Below are positions 1-7,410 of a stretch of DNA of 64,000 nt, one piece after another; position 1 is the first letter of the stretch, and every line of letters begins with the position of its first letter. Made by a program: the position numbers and the translations under genes. The notes below the pieces were generated by a model. It saw nothing but the letters and a program-made list of their open reading frames with translations. It made no database searches and was not told the DNA's origin. Source of the DNA: CAVWUA01 sp963758025 (GTDB taxonomy: Bacteria; Planctomycetota; Planctomycetia; Isosphaerales; Isosphaeraceae). Location: NCBI GenBank assembly GCA_963758025.1, contig CAVWUA010000008.1:1-64000 (forward strand), given 5' to 3'.

Positions 1-188
1 TGGCCGGTGCCGAGGTCGGCGACGGCGAGGTACAGCCAGCCGGGCAGCTTGACCGCCAGGCCGGTGGCCTCGCCGCTGAAGAGTCGGACGGTGCCGTGGA
101 TCGGCTCGTCGAGTCCCAGCCGCTTGCAGGCGGCCTTGACCGCCTCGGCGTCCCGGACCTCGGTCTTGATCGTGACGATGTGGCACAC
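1..188 (-). CDS. DUF1257 family protein, C-terminus cut by window edge
   Basis: Only the first 62 codons lie in the window. The product begins with V/M-CHIVTIKTEVRDAEAV, continues with a GLAVKLPGWLYLAV stretch, and runs off the left edge. This matches the start of DUF1257 (Ycf35-like) proteins, small proteins of unknown function found in cyanobacteria, plastids and planctomycetes. The start is taken as GTG at 188 because GGGGGAG lies 8 bases upstream on the minus strand. In planctomycetes such genes often sit near AAA ATPase genes, but that neighbour would be outside the window. Family call fairly secure; function unknown. Confidence 0.6.
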   Translation of the reverse strand, partial: MCHIVTIKTEVRDAEAVKAACKRLGLDEPIHGTVRLFSGEATGLAVKLPGWLYLAVADLGTG

Positions 189-573
189 TCGGTATGCTCC
201 CCCAGGGTTCCAGATGGTCGTCTTCCGCTGGGGGGCAGTGTCCGGAGACGGGTTAGCCTCCGGAGGTGGTCGTCCGAGATGGGGTCTTGGAGGAAGCGGT
301 TCGCGTACGCTCTGGGCCTTGATCGCGAACCGGGGGGATACGAACGGAGGCTCCCTGTACCCATGACTGGTTACCCGCCTCCCCGACGCAGTCCCATCCA
401 GGCTGGATCAGCTTGGGAAATTCCCAACCTGCCCCGGAACCCCTTTCGGGAGCGGGCCGGTTTCGGGGCGTACGGTCGCCGACCCGACCTGACTGGGCTA
501 TCGGGCAATCCGTCCGGTAGACCGCGCCGGCGGTCTCGGGCTGAGAGTCGCATGGAGATGGCCCGCACCGGGC

Positions 574-595
574 AACTTGTCATGGTTGACAAGTT
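574..595. promoter_or_regulatory. Perfect 9-bp inverted repeat, possible operator or hairpin
   Basis: AACTTGTCA and TGACAAGTT flank a TGGT spacer, a perfect 9-bp dyad about 160 bases upstream of the PadR start. It could be a binding site for a dimeric regulator or a small hairpin. It is not followed by a T-run, so it is not a typical terminator. The regulator is unknown. Confidence 0.35.
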
Positions 596-725
596 CCCGG
601 CCCTCGGATCGCAGTCCCGCAGGTGTTGCGTTTGCATCACCTGGCCACCCGCCGCCGACGGGCTCAACCCCGGCAGGCCAGGACGATCTCGCCTCCCGCC
701 CCTCTTGATTCCCTCGTCCTCGGAC

Positions 726-740
726 TTCTACAATGTAGAA
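726..740. promoter_or_regulatory. Palindromic operator upstream of padR-like gene
   Basis: TTCTACA and TGTAGAA flank a single A, a perfect 7-bp dyad ending 15 bases before the PadR start codon and directly preceding its RBS (GGGAGGGG). TACA/TGTA dyads are typical of PadR and BlaI type winged-helix operators. Its position suggests autoregulation of the PadR-membrane protein operon. Dyad and position are seen directly; the binding partner is inferred. Confidence 0.6.
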
Positions 741-755
741 AATCGGGAGGGGACG

Positions 756-1100
756 ATGCCCGACGACGACCTGCTCGGCACCTTCGAGCAACTGGTCCTG
801 CTGGCCCTGCTGCGGCTGGGCGCGGACGCCTACGGCATGACCGTCCGGCGGGAGATCGAGCAACACGCCGGGCGGTCGGCCTCGCTGGGGGCCGTCTACG
901 CCACGCTCGACCGCCTGGAGGCCAAGGGCTACGTCTCGTCCCGTACGGGCGGACCGACCTCGGAGCGTCGGGGACGAGCCAAACGGTTCTTCCAGGTCGA
1001 GCCGCCGGGCCTGGAGGCGCTCCGGCACACGATCCGGGTCATCCAGCGGATGCGCGAGGGCCTGGAGGGCGGCGGCCAGCCGATCGGGGCCATCGCATGA
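756..1100 (+). CDS. PadR family transcriptional regulator
   Basis: A 114-residue winged-helix protein. The N-terminal half carries the PadR core: LGTFEQLVLLALLRLGADAYGM, then REIEQHAG, then the recognition-helix region SLGAVYATLDRLEAKGYVSS. A short C-terminal helix (GLEALRHTIRVIQRMREGL) would serve dimerisation. The length is usual for the short PadR subfamily. The ATG at 756 has GGGAGGGG just upstream and lies 15 bases after a perfect TTCTACA/TGTAGAA dyad, suggesting self-repression. The stop overlaps the start of the next gene by 4 bases (ATGA), so translation is probably coupled. PadR proteins of this kind often control adjacent membrane transporter genes. Confidence 0.88.
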   Translation: MPDDDLLGTFEQLVLLALLRLGADAYGMTVRREIEQHAGRSASLGAVYATLDRLEAKGYVSSRTGGPTSERRGRAKRFFQVEPPGLEALRHTIRVIQRMREGLEGGGQPIGAIA

Positions 1101-1459
1101 GTACGACCCGCGAACCACGCTCCCCGGACGATCTGCCAGGCCCCTGGAAGGTCCTCCGTTGCCTGATCCGGGTGGTGGCCCCGGAGCGGTACCGCGAGGC
1201 GTTCCTTGGCGACCTGATCGAGGAGTGGGAGACGACCATCCGCCCGCAGATGGGGCCGAGGTGGGCGGCGTGGTGGCTCTGCCGGCAGGCCCTCGGCTCC
1301 GTCCCGCCGTTGCTCCGGATACGCGTGACCCAGGAGGTACCGATGCTCAAGAAGACGACGATCCGCTCCCTGCTCGGCTTCCGCCTGAGTACCGAGGAGT
1401 CCGACGCCCGGCTGGCGCTTGGGCCTGCTCGCTCTCCGGGGTCGCCATCGTGCCCATGA
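1097..1459 (+). CDS. Permease-prefix-like protein, probable N-terminal part of a frameshifted membrane protein
   Basis: A 120-residue frame starting at the ATG that overlaps the PadR stop. Residues 25-70 contain VAPERYREAFLGDLIEEW followed by a tryptophan-rich WAAWWLCRQALGS, resembling the soluble prefix domain before membrane segments in PadR-associated permeases. The last 20 residues look non-native (GPARSPGSPSCP). The neighbouring frame picks up a hydrophobic helix at the same place (ACSLSGVAIVPMTILALI), so one base change near 1424 probably split a single protein of about 230 residues. Alternatively the ATGA overlap at 1456-1459 is genuine and these are two coupled genes. Confidence 0.5.
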   Translation: MSTTREPRSPDDLPGPWKVLRCLIRVVAPERYREAFLGDLIEEWETTIRPQMGPRWAAWWLCRQALGSVPPLLRIRVTQEVPMLKKTTIRSLLGFRLSTEESDARLALGPARSPGSPSCP

Positions 1460-1800
1460 CGATCCTCGCCCTGATTCGGAACCAGGGCGGGCGTCCCGAG
1501 TTCCTCCTGGGCGTTGGCCTGGCGATCGTGGCGGGCCTGATCTTCCTGGCGATGGGCCGCGTCATCCGTCAGGGGGTCGTCCGGCTGGCGAAGCTGCCCA
1601 TGCGCCGCCGCTGGGCCGAGTTCGGCAGCTACCTGGGATGCCTGGGGCTGTTGGTCGGGGGGATCGGTGCATTGCCGTCCCTGGGCCTCAGCCCCTCCGG
1701 GATCGTCCTGGTGCTGCTCCTGGACAGCGCCCTGAGCATCGCCGTGCTGGTGCTCGGGATGATGAGCAGCCTTTGCATGTCCTCGAAGGAAGCGACGTAG
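1456..1800 (+). CDS. Small integral membrane protein, possibly the C-terminal part of the preceding gene
   Basis: A 114-residue hydrophobic protein with about four membrane helices: TILALI near the start, FLLGVGLAIVAGLIFLAMG, YLGCLGLLVGGIGALPSL and IVLVLLLDSALSIAVLVLGM. A positively charged loop (KLPMRRRW) lies between helices two and three. The frame is open upstream of this ATG and encodes more hydrophobic residues, so the true start may lie in the previous gene. No transport or ATPase motif is visible. Context suggests a transporter or membrane-stress partner controlled by the upstream PadR protein. Function unknown. Confidence 0.5.
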   Translation: MTILALIRNQGGRPEFLLGVGLAIVAGLIFLAMGRVIRQGVVRLAKLPMRRRWAEFGSYLGCLGLLVGGIGALPSLGLSPSGIVLVLLLDSALSIAVLVLGMMSSLCMSSKEAT

Positions 1801-1814
1801 ACCAGCCGCTCACC

Positions 1815-2741
1815 TCACCCGGCATCCGACCCGAACCCGAACAGCCGCGCCGCATTGCCGCCCAGGACCTTGGCCTGGTCTTCGGCGGTCATGTGCATCA
1901 GGTACGACAGCAGCCGCTCCCGGTTGCCCCGATACGACTCCGGGGTCGCCCCGGCGCCGAAGCCGCCGCCGTAGATCAGCCGGTCGGGGCCGTAGGCGTC
2001 GGTCAGCGTCCTGATCACCGGGGCGATGTCCCGGTGGGGATACTGGCCCTTCTCCGGCAGCGACGAGAGCTTCATGACCGTGTTCGGGAACCGGGACCAG
2101 CCGACGACGACGGCGTGCTCCTCGGGCGTGCCCTGGAACGGGCGGCCCAGGTGGTCGATGATCACCGTCGTCCCGGGGAACGCCTCGATCAGCGGCTCGA
2201 AGCCGGGGGCGTATCGGGGCTCGAAGTGAAGCTGAACCGCCAGGTCGAGGTCGCCGATGTGCTCCCAGAGCGCCCGCAGTTCCGGGGTGCCGAAGGGCGG
2301 CAGCCGGTCGGGGGCGTAGGCGTGGATTCTGGCGGCGACGATCCGGCCCTCCCGCCGCCGGATCAGTCCGGTCATCCGGTCCAGCGAGCCGGGCTCGTCA
2401 GCGAAGAACAGGCAGGTGCCCTTGAGCTTGCCCTGCCCGACATCGAGGCAGTGCTCCAGGTAGCGGTGGTCGTCCTGGTAGGGCTCCGGGTGGACGACGA
2501 CGGCGTAATCCACGCCGGCCCCGGCCATGCAACGCAGGAGGTGCTCGGGCGGGGCCGGCTCCTCCGGCTGGTACGGCCCCTCGGGGTGGTAGGGGAAGCG
2601 GGGGTCATCCGGCCCGGCGAAGCAGTGCAAATGCGTGTCGATCACGGGGGTATGGTGGTCGTCCTCCCCGGCCCGGAGGCGCCCGGACGAGGCCAGGAGC
2701 GGGGAAGCGGCGATAGCCCGGAGGAAATGGCGGCGATCCAT
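1815..2741 (-). CDS. Secreted amidohydrolase-2 (TIM-barrel) family protein
   Basis: A 308-residue protein. It begins with a Tat-like leader (MDRRHFLRAIAASPLL) and then shows the amidohydrolase strand-1 motif IDTHLHCF, whose HxH binds metal. Later motifs are VVHPEPYQDDHRY, QLHFEPRY and IIDHLGRPF, the last giving a further His. The usual catalytic Asp segment (GSDWP) reads YGGGFGAG, so that Asp is not visible. This may mark a lactonase-like or non-canonical subfamily. The C-terminus ends in the typical KVLGGNAARLFGF. The start at 2741 is chosen because upstream codons of the open frame are arginine-rich and unlike the family. Substrate unknown; fuconolactonase or dicarboxylate-lactonase relatives are possible. 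Confidence 0.75.
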   Translation of the reverse strand: MDRRHFLRAIAASPLLASSGRLRAGEDDHHTPVIDTHLHCFAGPDDPRFPYHPEGPYQPEEPAPPEHLLRCMAGAGVDYAVVVHPEPYQDDHRYLEHCLDVGQGKLKGTCLFFADEPGSLDRMTGLIRRREGRIVAARIHAYAPDRLPPFGTPELRALWEHIGDLDLAVQLHFEPRYAPGFEPLIEAFPGTTVIIDHLGRPFQGTPEEHAVVVGWSRFPNTVMKLSSLPEKGQYPHRDIAPVIRTLTDAYGPDRLIYGGGFGAGATPESYRGNRERLLSYLMHMTAEDQAKVLGGNAARLFGFGSDAG

Positions 2742-3108
2742 GGCGCGGTCCCGGTCGAAGGTGATTCCCGACGATCCGCACAGGTTACCAGGAGAGAGTG
2801 GGCCGGGCATCGGGGAGGCTCGCGAGGCCGAGCTTTCCAGGAGGTTGTCCCGGCCCAGCAGCAAAGTGGAGTGGAGGCGTGCCACGGGTGCCGACCGTCC
2901 CGATCGAGGTCTTCGTCGGAGATGCCATCCTCTCCGACGCTGGACGTTTCGTTGGCGAAGTACCCGCTCATCCCGTAGGCTGAGGGGCGACTCGGGTCTG
3001 ACGACATTCCTGGAGTGAACCCGATACGCCCAGGCACATCCCGGTCGGTCGGGCTCCGGGCCGTTGTTCCACGGCATCGGTTCGAATCCGCAGGGAACTC
3101 GCGTTCGC
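2742..3108. other. Divergent intergenic region
   Basis: About 370 bases between the minus-strand amidohydrolase and a plus-strand membrane gene. It should contain promoters for both, but no clear consensus boxes, repeats or RNA genes were recognised. Confidence 0.4.
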
Positions 3109-3645
3109 ATGAGCCGGAAGCGACCGACACTGCGAGACCTCCTCGTGCTGATCGCTGCTCTGGCATCGGGGCTCGCGATCAATCGGAGGACGATGCCCGA
3201 CTTCCGGGCCTGGGGCGACCCCGGTCATCGGCTGATGATGCGCCTGGACGACGGCCTGGTGCTCATCCTTCCTCACGCCCTCATGCTCACCGTCGCCGTG
3301 CTCGCCTTGTACGGCCTTGATCCGTGCCGACGCGGCAGGCCGGACGGTCCGGATATCGGGTGGCTCGTGTGCCTCGTGGCGACCGCCTGTGCCCTCGTCG
3401 TCGGGGGCTTCGTGCTGGCCTGGATACGGACCGACGCCTATTACTCCGACAAGGAGATGATCCTCTTCGAGCACGCGGATCGGGTGGCGTTCGCGGTCGC
3501 GGCCTGCCGATCTTCGTTGTTCCTGTCGGGCTATCGAGGGCGCCCCCGTTCCTGGAAGGATGGCCTCGGACGCATGCTCGGCTGGGCCTGGATCGCCGCC
3601 GCTGTCACCCGCTACCTCGCCCGTACGCTCCCCTTCCTGATCTAG
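3109..3645 (+). CDS. Hypothetical membrane protein
   Basis: A 178-residue protein. The start at 3109 (MSRKRPTLRDLLVLIAALA) places a membrane helix directly after a basic N-terminus. Further helices are LVLILPHALMLTVAVLALYG and WLVCLVATACALVVGGFVLAW, and the C-terminal MLGWAWIAAAVTRYLA is amphipathic. The loop IRTDAYYSDKEMILFEHADRVAF separates the last two. No known domain was recognised. An in-frame ATG at 3064 would add 15 residues. A 30-base duplication covers its stop codon. Confidence 0.55.
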   Translation: MSRKRPTLRDLLVLIAALASGLAINRRTMPDFRAWGDPGHRLMMRLDDGLVLILPHALMLTVAVLALYGLDPCRRGRPDGPDIGWLVCLVATACALVVGGFVLAWIRTDAYYSDKEMILFEHADRVAFAVAACRSSLFLSGYRGRPRSWKDGLGRMLGWAWIAAAVTRYLARTLPFLI

Positions 3646-3684
3646 CGAGTGAGGTCGCTCCTCTTCCTGGTCTAGCGGGTGAGG
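3631..3684. repeat. Imperfect 30-bp tandem duplication over a stop codon
   Basis: The segment ending TTCCTGATCTAGCGAGTGAGG recurs exactly 30 bases later as TTCCTGGTCTAGCGGGTGAGG. Both copies contain the TAG that ends the upstream membrane gene, so the second is a non-coding echo of the C-terminus. It looks like a recent slippage duplication. Confidence 0.5.
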
Positions 3685-3793
3685 GCCGACATTCAACGAC
3701 CCGGCGCGGCAAGAACGAGTGGCGACGGCGGATGGCAACCGCGAGGGGATACGGTGAGAGCCGAGCGTTGATCGCCCGTCGGAGGATCGAGCC

Positions 3794-4342
3794 GTGGAAC
3801 TCGGACGACCGGGCCTCCTGGGCCTCACCGCCAGGACGATCGTGACGCACACGACCAACTACGTCCTGATGGGACTCCTCGCCGTCTCGGTCCTGGACTA
3901 CGAGGACCGGTTCGCCCGCCCCGAGATGGCCCGCTGGATTCGGCCCCTCGACGACCCGATGGTCATGGCAGGCCCGCTGTTCCAGCCCCTTCGCGGCCTG
4001 GCCTTCGCGCTGGCGTTCTATCCCCTGCGGGGAGTGATCTTCGGCAGGAGGCACGGCTGGCTGATCCTGTGGTGGACCCTGGTGGCCCTGGGCATCCTCT
4101 CGACGTTCGGGCCGAGCCCCGGCTCGATCGAGGGCCTGGTCTACACCCGCAGCCCCGTCGCGGACCAACTCCTCGGCCTGCTGGAGGTCATACCCCAGGC
4201 GCTCCTGCTCTCGGTGGTCCTCACCTACTGGGTCAACCATCCCGAGAAGAGGTGGTTGAACTGGGCGATGGGAGTGACCTTCGTCCTCGTACTCGCTCTG
4301 CCGACGCTCGGCCTGCTGATGGGCGGGCGAGCCGGGCCTTGA
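3794..4342 (+). CDS. Hypothetical membrane protein
   Basis: A 182-residue protein starting at GTG 3794, with GGAGG 8 bases upstream. Four hydrophobic segments are visible: NYVLMGLLAVSVLDY, LRGLAFALAFYPLRGVIF, WLILWWTLVALGILSTFG and the C-terminal pair LLGLLEVIPQALLLSVVLTYWV / WAMGVTFVLVLALPTLGLL. The helix following NHPEKRW suggests a compact four- to five-helix inner-membrane protein. No catalytic motif or known family was recognised. It stands alone between another membrane gene and the tautomerase. Confidence 0.6.
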   Translation: MELGRPGLLGLTARTIVTHTTNYVLMGLLAVSVLDYEDRFARPEMARWIRPLDDPMVMAGPLFQPLRGLAFALAFYPLRGVIFGRRHGWLILWWTLVALGILSTFGPSPGSIEGLVYTRSPVADQLLGLLEVIPQALLLSVVLTYWVNHPEKRWLNWAMGVTFVLVLALPTLGLLMGGRAGP

Positions 4343-4515
4343 GCGGGCGGGGATGGTGCCGCCGAATCGCCGGCGCCTCGCGGATCACCGGCTCGGATCG
4401 CGGCGATCCCATGGATCGATGCCTCGCATTTTCCTTCGACTTCCGTCGGGAGGGCGGTGTAATCTCTGGGTCCAGCGGCATCAAGTCCACCGATCACGGT
4501 CGAGGAGTATGCACC

Positions 4516-4755
4516 ATGCCACTGGTCCAGGTGAAGGTCATCGAGGGCGTCTTCACGGACGCCCAGAAGCAGGAGATGATCCGCAAGCTCACCGACGCGA
4601 TGGTCTCCATCGAGGGGGAGAACATGCGCGCCGTCACCTCGGTCATCGTCGAGGAGGTCAAGAGCGGCAGTTGGGGCATCGGCGGCAAGGCGCTGACGAC
4701 GGCGGATGTCCGGGCGATGGCCGCCGGGCAGTCCCCTTCCGAGCCCGCCTCCTGA
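4516..4755 (+). CDS. 4-oxalocrotonate tautomerase family protein
   Basis: A 79-residue protein beginning M-PLVQVKVIEGVFTDAQKQ. The proline after the removed Met is the catalytic base of the tautomerase superfamily. The family pattern continues with MIRKLTDAMVSIEGENMR and VTSVIVEEVKSGSWGIGG, where the conserved W and G lie near the active site. Usual length is 60-80 residues per protomer. GAGGAG lies 8 bases before the ATG. These enzymes catalyse keto-enol tautomerisation or related chemistry in the cytoplasm, and the natural substrate cannot be read from sequence. The next gene, a gamma-carbonic anhydrase, starts 40 bases downstream, so the two may be co-transcribed. Confidence 0.85.
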   Translation: MPLVQVKVIEGVFTDAQKQEMIRKLTDAMVSIEGENMRAVTSVIVEEVKSGSWGIGGKALTTADVRAMAAGQSPSEPAS

Positions 4756-4795
4756 CCGCACCCCCGCATCGGGACACGGCAGCGGATCGCCCCCC

Positions 4796-5305
4796 ATGAT
4801 CGACCCATCCGCCTTCATCGCCTCCGGGGCCGTCGTCCTGGGGGACGTTCACCTCGGCAGGGATGCGAGCGTCTGGTACAACGCCGTCATCCGGGGCGAC
4901 ACCGAGCGGATCGCCATCGGCGAGGCGACCAACATCCAGGACCTCGCGATGGTCCACGCCGACCCGGGCGTGCCCTGCGTCGTCGGGCGCCGGGTCACGG
5001 TGGGGCACCGGGCCATCCTCCACGGCTGCACCGTGGAGGACGAGTGCCTGATCGGCATGGGGGCGATCCTGCTCAACGGCGTCCGGGTCGGCTCCGGATC
5101 GGTCATCGGGGCCGGGGCGGTGCTGGTCGAGGGGACGGAGGTGCCGCCGGGCTCGCTGGTACTGGGCCTACCGGAAAAGGTGGTGCGGCAGGTCGGCGAG
5201 GAGACGCGGGGCCGGATCGACCACGCCTGGCGGCATTACGTCGAGGAGGCCCGGCGGCATCGGGCCGGCGAGTTCCCGATCACGCCAACTTCAAGGCCGA
5301 GTTGA
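4796..5305 (+). CDS. Gamma-carbonic anhydrase family protein (left-handed beta-helix)
   Basis: A 169-residue protein built of hexapeptide repeats, as in YrdA/PaaY-type gamma-carbonic anhydrases. Residues 15-45 contain VVLGDVHLGRDASVWYNAVI followed by RGD, the signature of the family. Zinc-ligand histidines are visible in LAMVHAD and TVGHRAILHGC. The C-terminal helix (RIDHAWRHYVEEARRH) packs on the helix in known structures. Likely a cytoplasmic trimer that binds zinc; carbonic anhydrase activity is plausible but not guaranteed in this subgroup. It follows the tautomerase gene closely. Confidence 0.85.
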   Translation: MIDPSAFIASGAVVLGDVHLGRDASVWYNAVIRGDTERIAIGEATNIQDLAMVHADPGVPCVVGRRVTVGHRAILHGCTVEDECLIGMGAILLNGVRVGSGSVIGAGAVLVEGTEVPPGSLVLGLPEKVVRQVGEETRGRIDHAWRHYVEEARRHRAGEFPITPTSRPS

Positions 5306-5427
5306 TCCGCCCGGGTGCCACGGGAGGCGGGTCACAAAACCGAGAACTCCGAATTGCTTCGCTATTCCCTGCGTGGCGAGGGACCCTAGCCGGTCACCGG
5401 GAACCCAACGGTCGTCATCGTTCCATC

Positions 5428-6527
5428 ATGAGCGTCCGCTCCATCCGCGTGGCCACGGTCAACCTCCTCAACGACTCCTCCCGCTGGCGACGAGCGGCGC
5501 ATCCTGCTGGCCCGTGGCCTGGCAGTCGCTGGACCCCGACCTGATCGCCCTCCAGGAGGTGACCGATCCCCTGGGGCACAGCACCGCCCACTGGCTGGCG
5601 GGCGAACTGGACGGCTACTCGGTGCACGTCTGTCCCAAGGGCGGCTGGGGACGCACCCGGGAAGGGGTCGCTATCCTCAGCCGCCTGCCGGTGCGGCGCC
5701 ACGAGACGATCGACCTCCGCAGCCAGCAGCGGACCGCCCAGTTCGTCCGGGTCCACGCCGAGGACCGCCCCGTCGTCGTGGCGAACACGCATCTCTACTG
5801 GCCCCCCGGGGTCCATACCGCCCGGCTCCGGCAGGTCGAGCGGCTGCTGGCCTGGCTGGAGGCTTCCGAGCCGGGGGCTCCGGTCGTCCTCTGCGGGGAC
5901 TTCAACGCCACGCCCGGCTCGCTCGCCATCGCCCGGGTGCGGCGGTCGCTCGCCTCGGCCCACGAGATGGCACACGGTCGAGAGCCCGAGTTCACCTGCC
6001 CGACGCCGCTGGTCATCGGGGGGCGGGTCCGGGGGGCGATCACCCGTGGCCTGCTGCGGCTGTTCAGCGACCGCCCCGGTGCCTCCTGGCAAGGCACGCT
6101 GGATTACATCTTCGTCAGCCCCGGCGTCCGGGTGGCCGATTGCGGGGTGATCCTCGACCGGCCCTCGCCGGAGGACCCGGGCCTGTATGCCTCGGACCAC
6201 CTGGGCCTGGCGGCGATCCTGGAGTTCCCGTCCGCTCCCGAGTCTCGAACCCCGGATCGGCTGACGCCCCCATGGTCCCCCTGGTCTACCACCCCCTCCG
6301 AGGACGTGCCGCTGCCGGTGCCTGCGGACCTCACGGGGGTCGAGTACCTGGATGTCCTCCGCGAGGCCCTGCCCGGGGCGCTCGACGCCCACCGTCCCGA
6401 CCTCGTGATCGACGACGCCGGGTCCGATCCCTACGAGGGCGACCCGCTGGCCCGGCTCCGGCTATCGATGACCGACCTGGCCGAGCGGGACCTGCTGGTG
6501 GTCACCGTGGCCCGCGAATCGGGGTAG
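5428..6527 (+). pseudogene. Endonuclease/exonuclease/phosphatase protein with two frameshifts, fused to a histone-deacetylase-like tail
   Basis: The N-terminus MSVRSIRVATVNLLNDSSRW, then DERRILLARGLA, then SLDPDLIALQEVTDPLG, lie in three successive frames (breaks near 5489 and 5510). Read together they make the start of an endonuclease/exonuclease/phosphatase domain. Core motifs follow intact: ALQEV (metal Glu), VVANTHLYWPP, VLCGDFNATPGS and YASDHLGLAAIL (catalytic Asp-His). After about 6240 the frame changes character. YLDVLREALPGALDAHRPDL, then DDAGSDPYEGDPLARLRLS, then LAERDLLVV match the C-terminal part of class II/HDAC11-like deacetylases. The stop at 6527 truncates that domain. Probably a deletion joined two genes. 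Confidence 0.7.
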
Positions 6528-6811
6528 CGATCCCGGGATGTCTCGACCTTCTGGTGAACGTCCGAGAATGACCGAGACCGCGCCAGTCCATAGCGATTGA
6601 TCATCCCGACGCTCCGGGCATTATGGAACCAAGCATGGTCTCCGCGAATGACCTATCTTTCCCTTGCGATGGTGCGAGGGAAGCGAGTCTTCGAGCAGAA
6701 CAGGACGGCGATCGTCAGACGCATGAGCCGGGGACCGTCTCGACGGCAACTCCGGGATCGTTATCCGATCGCCCTGACCTCTCTTTGGCCAGCGATACGG
6801 GGGACAGCGTG

Positions 6812-7396
6812 ATGGAAGCCGAGATGAAGGCCCGTGTCGTGGAACTGGTCCGTCAGGCCAAGACCCATCTCACCCACCGCCTCTACGACCAGGCCGAGGC
6901 GGCGGCGACTCAGGCGATCGACCTCGACCCCTACGACGCGACGGCCTTCCTCGTGAGGGCCGAGGCGCGGCGCAAGCTCCGCGACCATGACGCGGCCCTG
7001 GAGGACCTCGCCCACGCCATCCACCTCGCCCCGGACCGACCAACCCCCTACGTCATCCGGGCCGAAATCCTCAAGCGGCGCTGCCAGTTCCGCCAGGCCA
7101 TCGACCAGGCTACCCACGCCCTGTCGCTCGACCCGAACAGCGCCCCCGCCTACGCCGTGCGGGCGGAATGCCGACGGGCGATCGGGGACACACCCGGGGC
7201 CACGGAGGACGAACTGGAACTGTTCCGCATCGACCCCACCCGCCATCCCGCCCCGTGCGGGACGGTACCCACGGCTCCCAACGCGGGGGATGAACCGGCC
7301 AACGCCGCGCCGCAATGGTCGTCTAGGACGGCTTCCAGGACCGCCGATGAAGTGTTGCGATTGTGTTCGCCGACGGGCCGGCGGAACGGTCCCTGA
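6812..7396 (+). CDS. Tetratricopeptide repeat protein
   Basis: A 194-residue protein. From residue 10 on it contains three consecutive TPR units of 34 residues: YDQAEAAATQAIDLDPYDAT, HDAALEDLAHAIHLAPDRPT and FRQAIDQATHALSLDPNSAP, followed by a partial fourth. It has no signal peptide and presumably acts as a protein-interaction scaffold. The start at 6812 follows GGGGGA. The tail after residue 140 is low-complexity and possibly disordered. The following transmembrane-WD40 gene begins within 15 bases of its stop, so the two could work together. Confidence 0.75.
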   Translation: MEAEMKARVVELVRQAKTHLTHRLYDQAEAAATQAIDLDPYDATAFLVRAEARRKLRDHDAALEDLAHAIHLAPDRPTPYVIRAEILKRRCQFRQAIDQATHALSLDPNSAPAYAVRAECRRAIGDTPGATEDELELFRIDPTRHPAPCGTVPTAPNAGDEPANAAPQWSSRTASRTADEVLRLCSPTGRRNGP

Positions 7397-7410
7397 AGTC
7401 CAAGGTGCTG

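Larger units (their letters stand above)
189..755. other. Intergenic region between divergent genes
   Basis: This 567-base stretch separates the minus-strand DUF1257 gene from the plus-strand PadR gene. Reading frames cross it on both strands but none has a credible start and product. It holds two perfect inverted repeats, at 574-595 and 726-740, listed separately. No RNA gene was recognised. Confidence 0.5.

Noticed and set aside
1419..2978. 519-codon plus-strand open frame
   Set aside because: It is the antisense of the amidohydrolase gene and starts inside the PadR operon.
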